From contig CAYOEZ010000037.1 of assembly GCA_964402955.1 (NCBI GenBank), positions 1 to 26,582 of the forward strand: a stretch of 26,582 nucleotides of DNA. The letters run 5' to 3'. Of the stretch, positions 16,445-23,800 are shown piece after piece. The DNA is from CAYOEZ01 sp964402955. Lineage in GTDB: Bacteria > Chloroflexota > DTOL01 > DAOUCN01. Numbering within the stretch: position 1 is the stretch's first letter; the number at the start of each line of letters is the position of its first letter. Made by a program: the position numbers and the translations under genes. The notes beneath the pieces are model-generated. The model did not search any database, was not told the DNA's origin, and saw nothing but the letters and a program-made list of their open reading frames with translations.

Positions 16445-17413
16445 TCAGGATTCAAACCATTGTCGAACCAACTGCGGATTAGTTGTCGCTCCCAGGGCGG
16501 CCATCAGCTTGATGCGCGCTTTGGCGCCCGACAGGCCGCCGGCGAAGAGACAGCCGGCGTCGACCAGATCACGATGCGCGCCCGCATAGGCGTAGCCGTC
16601 CACTGTTCTGCCGCTGCCGGTGCGCGACGTGATCAGCACCACGATATTGCGCTCGGCCGCCTGCCTGATCGCCGCCAGCCACCACGGCGGCACACGCCCG
16701 CCGCCAAGCGCCTCGATGACAATCCCTTTGCAGCGCTCATCCTGCACCAGCGCGGCCAGCAGCCGGTCATCCATGCCCACCGCCAGTTTGAGCAGGTGCA
16801 CCTCCGGCTCGAGGCGTCGCGCCGCTATGTGCTCGCGCTGCACCCTGCGCGCGATGACCACGCGATCAGCGTCAACCCGGCCCAGCGGCCCCCATTCGGG
16901 AGAAACGAAAGTCGCGAGGGCAGTCGTATGCGATTTCGTCACGTCGCGCGCAGCGTGGATTTCGCCGTTCATCACGACCAGCGTGCCCAGGGCGCGGGCA
17001 TCGTCGCAGGCGGCGGTACGCACAGCAGCTTCAATGTTGGCAAACCCTTCGTATCCCAGTTCGGACGCTGTGCGCATGGCGCCAGTGACGATCACTGGCT
17101 TGTCGCTCTGGCAGACGAGATCGAGCAGATAGGCCGTCTCTTCGAGCGTATCCGTGCCATGCGTTATCACCACCCCGTCCACATCCGACGCCTGCAAGAG
17201 CATGCGCACCGCGTGCGCGATATCCCACAGGTGATCGATCGTGAAGTGCGCCGTGGGGACAGCGCCAATGCTCTCAACTCGGAGGTCTGCAACGCCCTGC
17301 GGCAAGGCATGAAGGAAATCCTGGCCACTGAGAGCCGGAACCGCTCCGCCCGCGGAGCGATCTACCTTCATGGCAATTGTCCCGCCAGTCGTCAGAATCA
17401 CAATGCGTTTCAT
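16445..17413 (-). CDS. L-asparaginase, cytoplasmic type
   Basis: The enzyme hydrolyses L-asparagine to aspartate and ammonia. The 322 residues have no signal peptide, which points to the cytoplasmic (type I-like) form. The first catalytic motif LTTGGTIA carries nucleophile candidate T12. The second, THGTDTLEET, carries T87-D88, and K160 (DVTKSHT) completes the Thr-Lys-Asp triad. The flexible loop after the first motif (MKVDRSAGGAVPALSG) has no tyrosine, whereas several characterised asparaginases use a loop tyrosine. This may be a feature of the subgroup. AGGGG lies 7 nt before the ATG. It is divergent from rpiB and upstream of degV in the same direction. Glutaminase or amidase side activity cannot be excluded. 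Confidence 0.92.
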   Translation of the reverse strand: MKRIVILTTGGTIAMKVDRSAGGAVPALSGQDFLHALPQGVADLRVESIGAVPTAHFTIDHLWDIAHAVRMLLQASDVDGVVITHGTDTLEETAYLLDLVCQSDKPVIVTGAMRTASELGYEGFANIEAAVRTAACDDARALGTLVVMNGEIHAARDVTKSHTTALATFVSPEWGPLGRVDADRVVIARRVQREHIAARRLEPEVHLLKLAVGMDDRLLAALVQDERCKGIVIEALGGGRVPPWWLAAIRQAAERNIVVLITSRTGSGRTVDGYAYAGAHRDLVDAGCLFAGGLSGAKARIKLMAALGATTNPQLVRQWFES

Positions 17414-17424
17414 GTTTCTACCCC

Positions 17425-17453
17425 TAGACCAACGCCGCCTCTTGTGTTACAAT
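17425..17453 (+). promoter_or_regulatory. Promoter of rpiB
   Basis: TAGACC (17425-17430), a 17-nt spacer and TACAAT (17448-17453) lie in the short divergent gap. The predicted transcript starts near 17460, only a few nucleotides before the ribosome binding site. Confidence 0.6.
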
Positions 17454-17474
17454 GAGTGCAACAGGAGGCAGACA

Positions 17475-17921
17475 TTGAAGATTGCCATCGGCGCAGACCA
17501 CGCAGGCTATCACCTGAAGCAAGACATCCTCGAGTACGTGCGCTATCTCGGCTACGACTGTGAAGACTATGGCACGAACAGCACCGACGCCGTGGACTAT
17601 CCGGACGTCGCCCTGAAAGTCGCTCAAGCTGTCGCTCAAGGCAAGTGCGACCGCGCTATCCTTCTCTGCGGTACGGGCGTCGGCGTCAGCATCACAGCCA
17701 ACAAAGTGAAAGGCATCCGGGCGGCGGTGTGCAACGACACCTTCACAGCTCGCGAGACCCGTGCGCACAATGATGCCAACATTCTCTGCATGGGTGGGCG
17801 AGTCATCGGCAGCGGCGTCGCTCGCGACATCGTCAAGATATGGCTCGAAACCAGGTTTGCGCACGGTGAGCGACACACACGGCGCGTAGCCAAGATCAAC
17901 GCGCTGGACGACGCCAAATAG
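17475..17921 (+). CDS. rpiB: Ribose-5-phosphate isomerase B
   Basis: RpiB interconverts ribose 5-phosphate and ribulose 5-phosphate in the pentose phosphate pathway. The start is TTG at 17475: AGGAGG (17463-17468) lies 6 nt before it and the family begins exactly with KIAIGADHAG. The 148 residues match the family. D8 and H9 bind the phosphosugar. C65 in LLCGTGVG is the catalytic base, H98 in RETRAHNDANIL helps ring opening, and NKVKGIRAAVCND is the conserved anion-binding stretch. An upstream in-frame ATG at 17370 would overlap the asparaginase gene and precede the promoter, so it is rejected. Allose-6-phosphate isomerase side activity is possible in this family. Confidence 0.95.
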   Translation: MKIAIGADHAGYHLKQDILEYVRYLGYDCEDYGTNSTDAVDYPDVALKVAQAVAQGKCDRAILLCGTGVGVSITANKVKGIRAAVCNDTFTARETRAHNDANILCMGGRVIGSGVARDIVKIWLETRFAHGERHTRRVAKINALDDAK

Positions 17922-17939
17922 GGCAGAACCAATCAGGCC

Positions 17940-17987
17940 GGCTGGCACAACGGTCATCGCATTACAGTACTGCGCCATGCGCCAGCC
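17940..17987. terminator. Possible hairpin between rpiB and selB
   Basis: GGCTGGC (17940-17946) can pair with GCCAGCC (17981-17987) across a 34-nt loop in the convergent gap of 83 bp. The long loop and absence of a U tract make it a weak terminator call. No tRNA is present here. Confidence 0.3.
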
Positions 17988-18004
17988 TGCTGACCTGCGC
18001 TCCC

Positions 18005-19903
18005 CTACGACCAGGGCAGGCGATCATCGCCATCACGGCGCGTCACGTGCTCCTGATCGAGATACTCCAGCAAGGCGATCGCATATTTGCGGCTGGTGCT
18101 AAACAGATCGCGCACGTCAGCCACATTCGTCCGGCCGCGTACGTGCAGTCGTTCTTTCACCCCGTCGACCATGGCCGTGTACGCCTCCGCGCTGAAGACC
18201 ACATCCTCACGCACCTTGACCAGCCTGCCCTGCTCCAGCAGCGCTGTCAGCACATCCTCCCCCAATTGAGCCGCCATCTCGCTGCGCGCGGGCGGGGAGT
18301 AGGGCGTCCGGCCCAGCGCCACGAAAAAGCGATCGATGGCTGCCTGGTGCTGCGGGCTGAAACGCACGCCATGCTCTGGCAGGCGCAGGGCGCCGGCGTC
18401 AGACGCTAGCGCGTGGCTGGCGACCAACCGCTCCAGACACAGCGGGAACGCGCGCACACTCAGCGCCAGCTTGTTCTTCAGTTCCTCCTGCGGCATTCCA
18501 ACGCGAAGAGGATATTGCTGGTGGTAGACAGCCAGTATCTTCGTCGCCCGATCGACCAGATCCTGCCAGCCCACGGCCGCAACCACCAGCGAGCGCGCCG
18601 TCAAGGCAGCCGGCGGGGCGCCCAGCACAAACACTTGCCTGCTTTCAATCAGCCCGGCCAGAACTGGCTGCGCTGCAGCCAGCGTCAGCCCTGCCTTCTC
18701 GGCGACCGCTGCCCACTCCTGCGGCGACTGTGTTCCCAGCGCCTGCATGATCAGTTCATCAGGTGTCCCGCGCGCCAGCGTCTCCAATGAGGCAATGACC
18801 TTAGGCTGGAAACGCCGGTGGCGCTGGGCATGGGCAGCCACGATCTGGCCGCCGCCAAGCGTCGTGTTGGGCGAGCGCACGATGAAGAAATCTCCGCGTA
18901 CGACCGTCAGCGGCTGCGCCAGGCGAAGCTGCGCCCACTCGCTCTCTCCCGGCGCCAGCGCCTCGCTCTGCAACAAACTTACACGCGCTTCAGCCTCGGC
19001 GGCGCCCGTGTGCACGGTGACAGCAGAATTGTGCCTCAGCGCTTGCGGCAGGCTCTTCAGCAAACGCAGCCGCACATCCACAAGCATCGTCTGCTCCAGC
19101 CAGCCCGGCGTCGTCGCCACATCACCGCGCACGATATCATCGACTTCAATCGAGGCCAGGTTGACAGCCACCCGTGTGCCAGGAACGGCGCTGTCTTCCT
19201 TCTTCTTGTGCGTTTGCAGGCCACGGACGCGCGTGCGCAGAGGGCGGGCCGTTCGGCCGGCAGGAACAATGTCTATCTCTTGCCCCACGTTGAGCTTACC
19301 GTCAATCAACGTGCCGGTCACAACGGTGCCGAAGCCGGCCACGGAGAACGCGCGATCGATCGACAGACGCGGCCGCCCAATATCGCGCCGTGGCGTTGCC
19401 TGGCCGAGCACATCATCCAACGCCCCCAGCAAATCCTTGACGCCTTCGCCCGTGATGGCAGAGACCGCTACGATACGCGCCTGCGCCAGAGTAGTTGTGG
19501 CCAGGCGAGCACGCACGTCATCTTCGACCAGCGCCAGCCAGTCGGCGTCAACCAGATCGCTCTTGGTCAGAGCCACCACACCGCGGCTGACCTGCAAGAG
19601 ATCGAGAATCGCCAGATGCTCTTCCGTTTGCGGCATGATACCCTCGTCGGCTGCCACGACAAGGAGCGCCACGTCGATGCCTCCCACGCCCGCCAGCATA
19701 TTCTTGATAAAGCGCTCGTGGCCAGGCACATCGACAATACTCACCTCGCGCCCGCTGGGCAGGCGCAGCCAGGCAAAGCCCAGATCAATCGTCATGCCCC
19801 GCTCTTTTTCTTCCTGGAGGCGATCAGGGTCGATGCCGGTGAGAACTTTGATGAGAGTGGACTTGCCGTGATCAACATGGCCAGCCGTACCGATGACAAA
19901 CAT
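18005..19903 (-). CDS. selB: Selenocysteine-specific translation elongation factor SelB
   Basis: SelB carries selenocysteyl-tRNA to UGA codons followed by a SECIS hairpin. The start is taken as the ATG at 19903: AGAGG (19910-19914) lies 6 nt before it, but directly abuts the ATG at 19907-19909, leaving no spacing for that one. The 632 residues show G1 GTAGHVDHGKST, the SelB-typical switch region ERGMTIDLGFAW, G3 DVPGHERFIKNM and G4 TKSD. EF-Tu-like domains II and III follow. The C-terminal winged helices end in VREDVVFSAEAY and FSTSRKYAIALLEYLDQ, the part that grips the SECIS loop. It follows corA at 52 nt on the same strand and probably shares its promoter. Its presence implies that the organism decodes UGA as selenocysteine. 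selA, selC and selD are not in the window. Confidence 0.96.
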   Translation of the reverse strand: MFVIGTAGHVDHGKSTLIKVLTGIDPDRLQEEKERGMTIDLGFAWLRLPSGREVSIVDVPGHERFIKNMLAGVGGIDVALLVVAADEGIMPQTEEHLAILDLLQVSRGVVALTKSDLVDADWLALVEDDVRARLATTTLAQARIVAVSAITGEGVKDLLGALDDVLGQATPRRDIGRPRLSIDRAFSVAGFGTVVTGTLIDGKLNVGQEIDIVPAGRTARPLRTRVRGLQTHKKKEDSAVPGTRVAVNLASIEVDDIVRGDVATTPGWLEQTMLVDVRLRLLKSLPQALRHNSAVTVHTGAAEAEARVSLLQSEALAPGESEWAQLRLAQPLTVVRGDFFIVRSPNTTLGGGQIVAAHAQRHRRFQPKVIASLETLARGTPDELIMQALGTQSPQEWAAVAEKAGLTLAAAQPVLAGLIESRQVFVLGAPPAALTARSLVVAAVGWQDLVDRATKILAVYHQQYPLRVGMPQEELKNKLALSVRAFPLCLERLVASHALASDAGALRLPEHGVRFSPQHQAAIDRFFVALGRTPYSPPARSEMAAQLGEDVLTALLEQGRLVKVREDVVFSAEAYTAMVDGVKERLHVRGRTNVADVRDLFSTSRKYAIALLEYLDQEHVTRRDGDDRLPWS

Positions 19904-19955
19904 GTGCATCCTCTACGATAGCGAGTGCAGCATCACGAAACGGGACAACGTCACG

Positions 19956-20915
19956 CTACATCCACGATCTGCGCCAAAACCAGATCATCATGGTGAGTGG
20001 CGTCACAACAATCAGGGCCATGATGGTGAGAAAAAAGACGGGATTATCAAAAGGCAGCGCCGTTAAGTTCATTCCCCCGAAGCCGACGATAAACGACAGG
20101 GGCATGAAGATCGTGGCGATGATGGTGAGACGCCGCATGACTTCATTGAGCCGGTTGGAGACAACTGAGAGATAGGCGTCAAAGGCATTGCTGAGCAGAT
20201 CGCGTGAGGTCTCGATTCCTTCATAGATGCGAACGATCTGATCATAGAGATCACGGAAGTAGAACTCAGTCTTGATGCCGACGAGGGGAAAACGTCGCCC
20301 CGATAGCGCGTGGAAGAGATCGCGCTCCGGACCAGACGACTTACGCATGTACACCAGTTGCTGCTTTAGCTTGAAGATGCGGTTGAGGGTATCACGATCA
20401 GGGTTGGCCACGATCTCATCTTCGAGGACGCCAATCTCGTCCTCGAGGTCGTCCAGAATCTTGAAATAGCCTTCGATCAGTTGATCGGTCACCTGGTAGA
20501 GCAGGAAGTCGGGCGACGTCTTGAGCTTGCCCTTGTCGGCCGCCAGACGCTGCCGCACTATTTCCAGCCCTGGCAGCGGAGTGGTGTGAACCGTAATCAA
20601 GTAATCCGAGCCAAGATAGGCATGCAACTCGTCGGCTTGCATATCTTCGTACAGCGACCCGTGGCGCGGCACAGTCATCGTGATAAACAGGTAACCGTCA
20701 TACTCCTGTACCTTGGCTCTCTGGTCGAACTGACGGCAATCCTCGATCGTCAACGGATGGAAATTGTAGGTGCTCTCCAACCAGAGCAGGTCGTCGTCGG
20801 TGGGAGCATCGATGTCAATCCAGTAGTAGGCCCCCTTGCCGTTCTTGCCGTTTGTCTGGGCGCCTGGGGGCAGAATCACTCCCCCTGCGCCAAAGTTTGT
20901 CCTTGTGATTGGCAT
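19956..20915 (-). CDS. corA: CorA family magnesium/divalent cation channel
   Basis: CorA forms a pentameric inner-membrane channel for Mg2+ (also Co2+ or Ni2+ in some members). The 319 residues have a large soluble N-terminal domain (1-255) with alpha/beta start and long helices (LEDEIGVLEDEIVANPDRDTL region), then two membrane helices at about 262-282 and 292-312. The signature GMN is at 281-283 (GFGGMNL); the residue before it is G where many CorA proteins have Y. The tail MIWFWRRSWM is short and basic as expected. GAGGAG lies about 8 nt before the ATG. A promoter with a palindrome over its -35 box precedes it, and selB follows. Zn2+ efflux (ZntB) is a less likely alternative because GMN is preserved. 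Confidence 0.94.
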   Translation of the reverse strand: MPITRTNFGAGGVILPPGAQTNGKNGKGAYYWIDIDAPTDDDLLWLESTYNFHPLTIEDCRQFDQRAKVQEYDGYLFITMTVPRHGSLYEDMQADELHAYLGSDYLITVHTTPLPGLEIVRQRLAADKGKLKTSPDFLLYQVTDQLIEGYFKILDDLEDEIGVLEDEIVANPDRDTLNRIFKLKQQLVYMRKSSGPERDLFHALSGRRFPLVGIKTEFYFRDLYDQIVRIYEGIETSRDLLSNAFDAYLSVVSNRLNEVMRRLTIIATIFMPLSFIVGFGGMNLTALPFDNPVFFLTIMALIVVTPLTMMIWFWRRSWM

Positions 20916-20944
20916 CTAGCACTCCTCAGCGTATGACCGCCTGC

Positions 20945-20974
20945 ATTATACAGCATACGCACAGACGTTGTAAA
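20945..20974 (-). promoter_or_regulatory. Promoter of corA-selB with a palindrome over the -35 box
   Basis: On the minus strand TTTACA (20969-20974) and a perfect TATAAT (20945-20950) are 18 nt apart. ACGTT-GTA-AACGT (20965-20977), an inverted repeat, overlaps the -35 element and could be an operator. Confidence 0.65.
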
Positions 20975-21056
20975 CGTGCGCGGCGCCCGGGTAGACATTT
21001 CGAGATAGTGTGTTGTACTCACCACGGAACGGTCATGCCCTCGTGGGCACAACCGG

Positions 21057-21171
21057 GCATGAAAATGTCCGGCTATGTGGAGTACGACGAGAGCCTGCCC
21101 CGCTGTATCGGGCACTCCTGTCGTCGTAGCGACGAAGGGATTCGTCGCACTCCACAGACGCATTTTCAAGC
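21057..21171. repeat. Palindromic multi-hairpin element of about 115 bp
   Basis: The outer arms (ATGAAAATGTC near 21058 and GCATTTTCAAG at 21160-21170) and the inner arms TGTGGAGTACGACGA (21076-21090) and TCGTCGCACTCCACA (21142-21156) are imperfect inverted repeats. Two smaller hairpins lie inside: GCCC/GGGC (21097-21113) and CGACGAA-GGGA-TTCGTCG (21130-21147). It carries no open frame that looks like protein. It resembles REP/MITE-type intergenic repeats; a structured RNA is the alternative. Confidence 0.6.
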
Positions 21172-21303
21172 TAGACACAGAGAGCACGGAGAAACATCCC
21201 TTGGCCGGTCGCTTTGATGCCTCATAATGTTAGTCGGACACGAACGTATCCATTTGGAACACTCTGCGCCCTCTATGCCCTCTGTGACTCTGTGATTTTC
21301 AAG
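21163..21303. mobile_element. MITE-like element flanked by 8-bp direct repeats
   Basis: TTTTCAAG occurs in direct orientation at 21163-21170 and 21296-21303. Between them, the left end (GACACAGAGAGCACGGAG, 21173-21190) is matched inversely by the right end, which reads GTCACAGAGGGCATAGAG on the minus strand. Terminal inverted repeats inside short direct repeats are the layout of a non-autonomous inserted element of about 125 bp. No transposase is encoded. Its left direct repeat overlaps the preceding palindromic element. Confidence 0.45.
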
Positions 21304-21364
21304 AGCGCCCTTATCTTGAAATGTCTGGCGCCGGGGAAATAGGAGCAGCATAGTACATTTGTGC

Positions 21365-21392
21365 TTGACAAGGTGCTAAAGTGTGTTACACT
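21365..21392 (+). promoter_or_regulatory. Sigma-70-like promoter of typA with a distant start
   Basis: TTGACA (21365-21370), a 16-nt spacer and TACACT (21387-21392). Transcription would begin near 21399, some 420 nt before the typA ATG. Confidence 0.6.
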
Positions 21393-21398
21393 GTAGCG

Positions 21399-21817
21399 GG
21401 TCTGAGCGCGCCCTCTTTCATATTGGGTGGTCGGCGGCCAGACCTGATGAACGAAAGACAACCCGTCCCCAGCAACAAGCTCACCATCTATCTCACCGCT
21501 TGAGAGGTTGCTCGTTTCCTGGGAGTCTGTCCCGTTATTGTGGGGCGTAAGGGCAGGGCTGGGAAACTGGTAACCTATCGACATCCCCGTGCATCGGTCT
21601 TGCTGCCAAGGCAACGCCGGTCTTGAGAGTGAATTGCTGACGCTGCGCACGTCGCTGCTGCGCGCGCTCCGGACACATCCGGCGCGCTGCCAGCCTGAGA
21701 CAGAACGACGGGGCGCGCAACCTGACTTCGGACAAGCTGAATGCGACCTGAGTGGTGCACGGATGCCTGCAGAGGGTCGTCAATACCCTTCGCCAGTATA
21801 CAGGGAGTTGCAGTGAC
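21399..21817 (+). other. Long hairpin-rich 5' leader of typA
   Basis: No open frame with protein-like composition and a ribosome binding site is present in these 420 nt. Several helices can form in order: GGTCTG/CAGACC (21399-21404 with 21439-21444); AGCAAC/GTTGCT (21471-21476 with 21507-21512) enclosing CTCA/TGAG; GGGA/TCCC (21521-21533); TGCCAAGGCA (21604-21613). A strong one is GCGCG-CT-CCGGA/TCCGG-CGCGC (21662-21687). No known riboswitch or 6S, tmRNA, SRP or RNase P consensus was recognised. AGGGAG at 21802-21807 is the typA ribosome binding site. Confidence 0.4.
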
Positions 21818-23650
21818 ATGAATGTACGAGACATACGCAATGTGGCTGTGATCGCTCACGTCGATCATGGCAAGACCACGCTCATCGATGCCTTCCTCAA
21901 GCAGACCCACGTCTTTCGTGACAACGAAGAGGAGATGCAAGAGAGCTGTATCCTCGACAGCAACGTCCTTGAGCGAGAAAAGGGCATTACCATTCTGGCG
22001 AAGAACATCGCCATCAAATACAAAGGTGTGAAGATCAATATCATCGATACACCCGGCCATGCCGACTTCTCTGGAGAGGTCGAACGCACACTTGGCATGG
22101 CAGATGGCGCTTTGCTCATCATCGACGCTCAGGAAGGGCCGATGCCGCAGACGCGCTTTGTCCTCAAGAAAGCCATTGAATTGAACTTGAAGATCATCGT
22201 CATCATCAACAAGATCGATAAGCCATTTGCCAGCGTCGCCGAATCGATCGAAAAGACGAATGATCTCTTTCTTGAACTGGTGACGGAGGCCCATCAACTG
22301 GATTTCCCGATTCTCTACGCCGTGGGCCGTGAAGGCAAGGCCTTCATGGAGATGCCTGCCGACTTCAGCGACGCCGGTGACGTTATCCCTCTCCTCGATG
22401 CCATCGTCAGAGAGATACCCGCGCCAAAGAACGACACCGAAGGCGATTTCAAGATGCTCATCTCATCGCTCGACTACAATCCGCATATCGGACGCCTCTT
22501 GATTGGAAAAGTGCATCGCGGCGTCGTGTCACCGGGACTGAAAGTCAACCTCACCAACGACCCGGAGAGGGTTTTTACGATCGAATACGTCTACTTGTCG
22601 GAAGGTCTGGCAAGAAAGCGCGTCGATGAGGCCCGTGCCGGCGATATCGTCTGCCTGTCAGGCGTCGACGAAGGCAATATCGGTCAGACGGTCGCCCTCT
22701 TGGGCGATCTGGAGCCGCTTCCGTCGAGCATTATCTCCGAGCCGACGCTGCACATGGATATCGGCCCCAATACATCGCCATTCGCGGGGAGAGAAGGTCG
22801 CGCGACCACCAGCCGCCAGCTTGAAGAGCGACTGGAGAGAGAACTCGAGACCAATCTGAGTTTGCGCCTCGAAAAGCTGCCTAATTCCAAGCTGCGCGTC
22901 GCCGGCAAAGGCGAGCTTCACCTGTCGATCCTGCTCGAGACGCTACGTCGGGAAGGAAACGAGTTGGAGGTCTCCCGGCCAGAAGTCATCACCAAAGTCG
23001 TCAATCACGTCACGTTGGAGCCGTATGAAGAGGTACAGATTACCGTGACGGGCCAATATGAAGGGGTCATCATTCAAGAGCTGGGCAAGCGCCTGGGGCA
23101 ACTCATCGAAATGAACCCTCTCTCGAACAGAGAGACCAGCTTCGTCTTCAAGATGCCGACGCGTGCGACGATCGGACTCAGGGGCGTCCTGATGACTGCC
23201 ACCAGAGGGACTGCCGAGTTCAGCTCGCAACTGATCGGCTACGAAGAGGCCGGCGCAGTCTTGCAGAAGACGAGGCAGGGCGTGCTCGTCTCGTCTGAGA
23301 CCGGCCCCGCCCTCAGCTACGGTTTGGCTGCTGCCCAATCGCGCGGACTCACCTTCATTGACCCGGGCACAGAGGTCTATGAAGGCATGATTATCGGGCA
23401 GAACGCGCGTGAAAATGATCTGATCATCAATGTGACCAAAGGCAAGAAGCTGACCAACATGAGATCGTCGACGTCAGACATCATGGTCCAGCTTGTCCCG
23501 CCGATCAAGTTCAGCCTGGAGCAATCGCTGGGCTTTGTCGAAGATGACGAGTTACTTGAGATCACGCCTCTATCGCTGAGATTGCGCAAGAAACTGCTGA
23601 CGGAAGGCGAGCGCCACCGCCACGGACGACTGGAACGACGCGAAGGCTGA
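21818..23650 (+). CDS. typA: Ribosome-associated GTPase TypA/BipA
   Basis: TypA is an EF-G-like GTPase that binds ribosomes and supports growth under stress and ribosome assembly. The 610 residues are family length. Motifs are G1 AHVDHGKTT (13-21), the switch region EREKGITILAKN, G3 DTPGHADF, G4 NKID, EF-G-like domains II, III and V, and the TypA-specific C-terminal domain ending ELLEITPLSLRLRKKLL. The start is the ATG at 21818, since the family begins RNVAVIAHVDHG close to it and an AGGGAG site lies 10 nt upstream. An in-frame upstream ATG at 21752 lacks support. The gene has a long leader and is followed by a perfect 20-bp hairpin. Codon use is slightly less GC-rich than its neighbours. Confidence 0.96.
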   Translation: MNVRDIRNVAVIAHVDHGKTTLIDAFLKQTHVFRDNEEEMQESCILDSNVLEREKGITILAKNIAIKYKGVKINIIDTPGHADFSGEVERTLGMADGALLIIDAQEGPMPQTRFVLKKAIELNLKIIVIINKIDKPFASVAESIEKTNDLFLELVTEAHQLDFPILYAVGREGKAFMEMPADFSDAGDVIPLLDAIVREIPAPKNDTEGDFKMLISSLDYNPHIGRLLIGKVHRGVVSPGLKVNLTNDPERVFTIEYVYLSEGLARKRVDEARAGDIVCLSGVDEGNIGQTVALLGDLEPLPSSIISEPTLHMDIGPNTSPFAGREGRATTSRQLEERLERELETNLSLRLEKLPNSKLRVAGKGELHLSILLETLRREGNELEVSRPEVITKVVNHVTLEPYEEVQITVTGQYEGVIIQELGKRLGQLIEMNPLSNRETSFVFKMPTRATIGLRGVLMTATRGTAEFSSQLIGYEEAGAVLQKTRQGVLVSSETGPALSYGLAAAQSRGLTFIDPGTEVYEGMIIGQNARENDLIINVTKGKKLTNMRSSTSDIMVQLVPPIKFSLEQSLGFVEDDELLEITPLSLRLRKKLLTEGERHRHGRLERREG

Positions 23651-23667
23651 TACATTTGGCGCGAAGG

Positions 23668-23710
23668 ACACAACACCCTTAGGGTTTCGGAAACCCTAAG
23701 GGTGTTGTGT
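23668..23710. terminator. Perfect 20-bp hairpin after typA
   Basis: The arms 23668-23687 and 23691-23710 are exact reverse complements around a CGG loop; the arms begin ACACAACACCC and end GGGTGTTGTGT. It lies 17 nt after the typA stop and 12 nt before the next -35 box, a natural terminator position. A U tract is lacking. Such a long perfect palindrome may also be a repeat family. Confidence 0.7.
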
Positions 23711-23721
23711 CTGCCTGCCGA

Positions 23722-23750
23722 TTGACACCCCAGGGGTGCTATGCTACAAT
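23722..23750 (+). promoter_or_regulatory. Strong promoter with internal palindrome, upstream of the oxidoreductase-selenorhodanese pair
   Basis: TTGACA (23722-23727), a 17-nt spacer and TACAAT (23745-23750) with TG one base upstream (extended -10, TGCTACAAT). The spacer and the end of the -35 hold CACCCC-A-GGGGTG (23726-23738), a perfect 13-bp palindrome well placed to be a repressor operator. Confidence 0.75.
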
Positions 23751-23800
23751 CGGAGTGTTCGTTGTGATCCTCAGGCAACGACCCCGAAAGGGTACCGATA

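Noticed and set aside
16421..17455. 344-codon plus-strand frame opposite the asparaginase gene
   Set aside because: It covers a clear L-asparaginase on the other strand, has no ribosome binding site and reads as low-complexity His/Arg/Gln sequence.
17922..18004. Possible tRNA-Sec gene near selB
   Set aside because: The gap is 83 bp, lacks the T-loop GTTCRA motif and a CCA end, and forms only one long-loop hairpin.
18747..19921. Two plus-strand frames of about 370 codons opposite selB
   Set aside because: selB is unambiguous on the minus strand over the whole stretch; the opposite frames are rich in Arg, Ser and His with no domain.
21575..22297. 240-codon minus-strand frame over the typA leader and 5' end
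   Set aside because: Most of it is the complement of the conserved TypA GTPase domain, and it has no family signature.
23655..23710. CRISPR-like repeat
   Set aside because: It is a single inverted repeat, not a series of direct repeats with spacers; none were found in the window.
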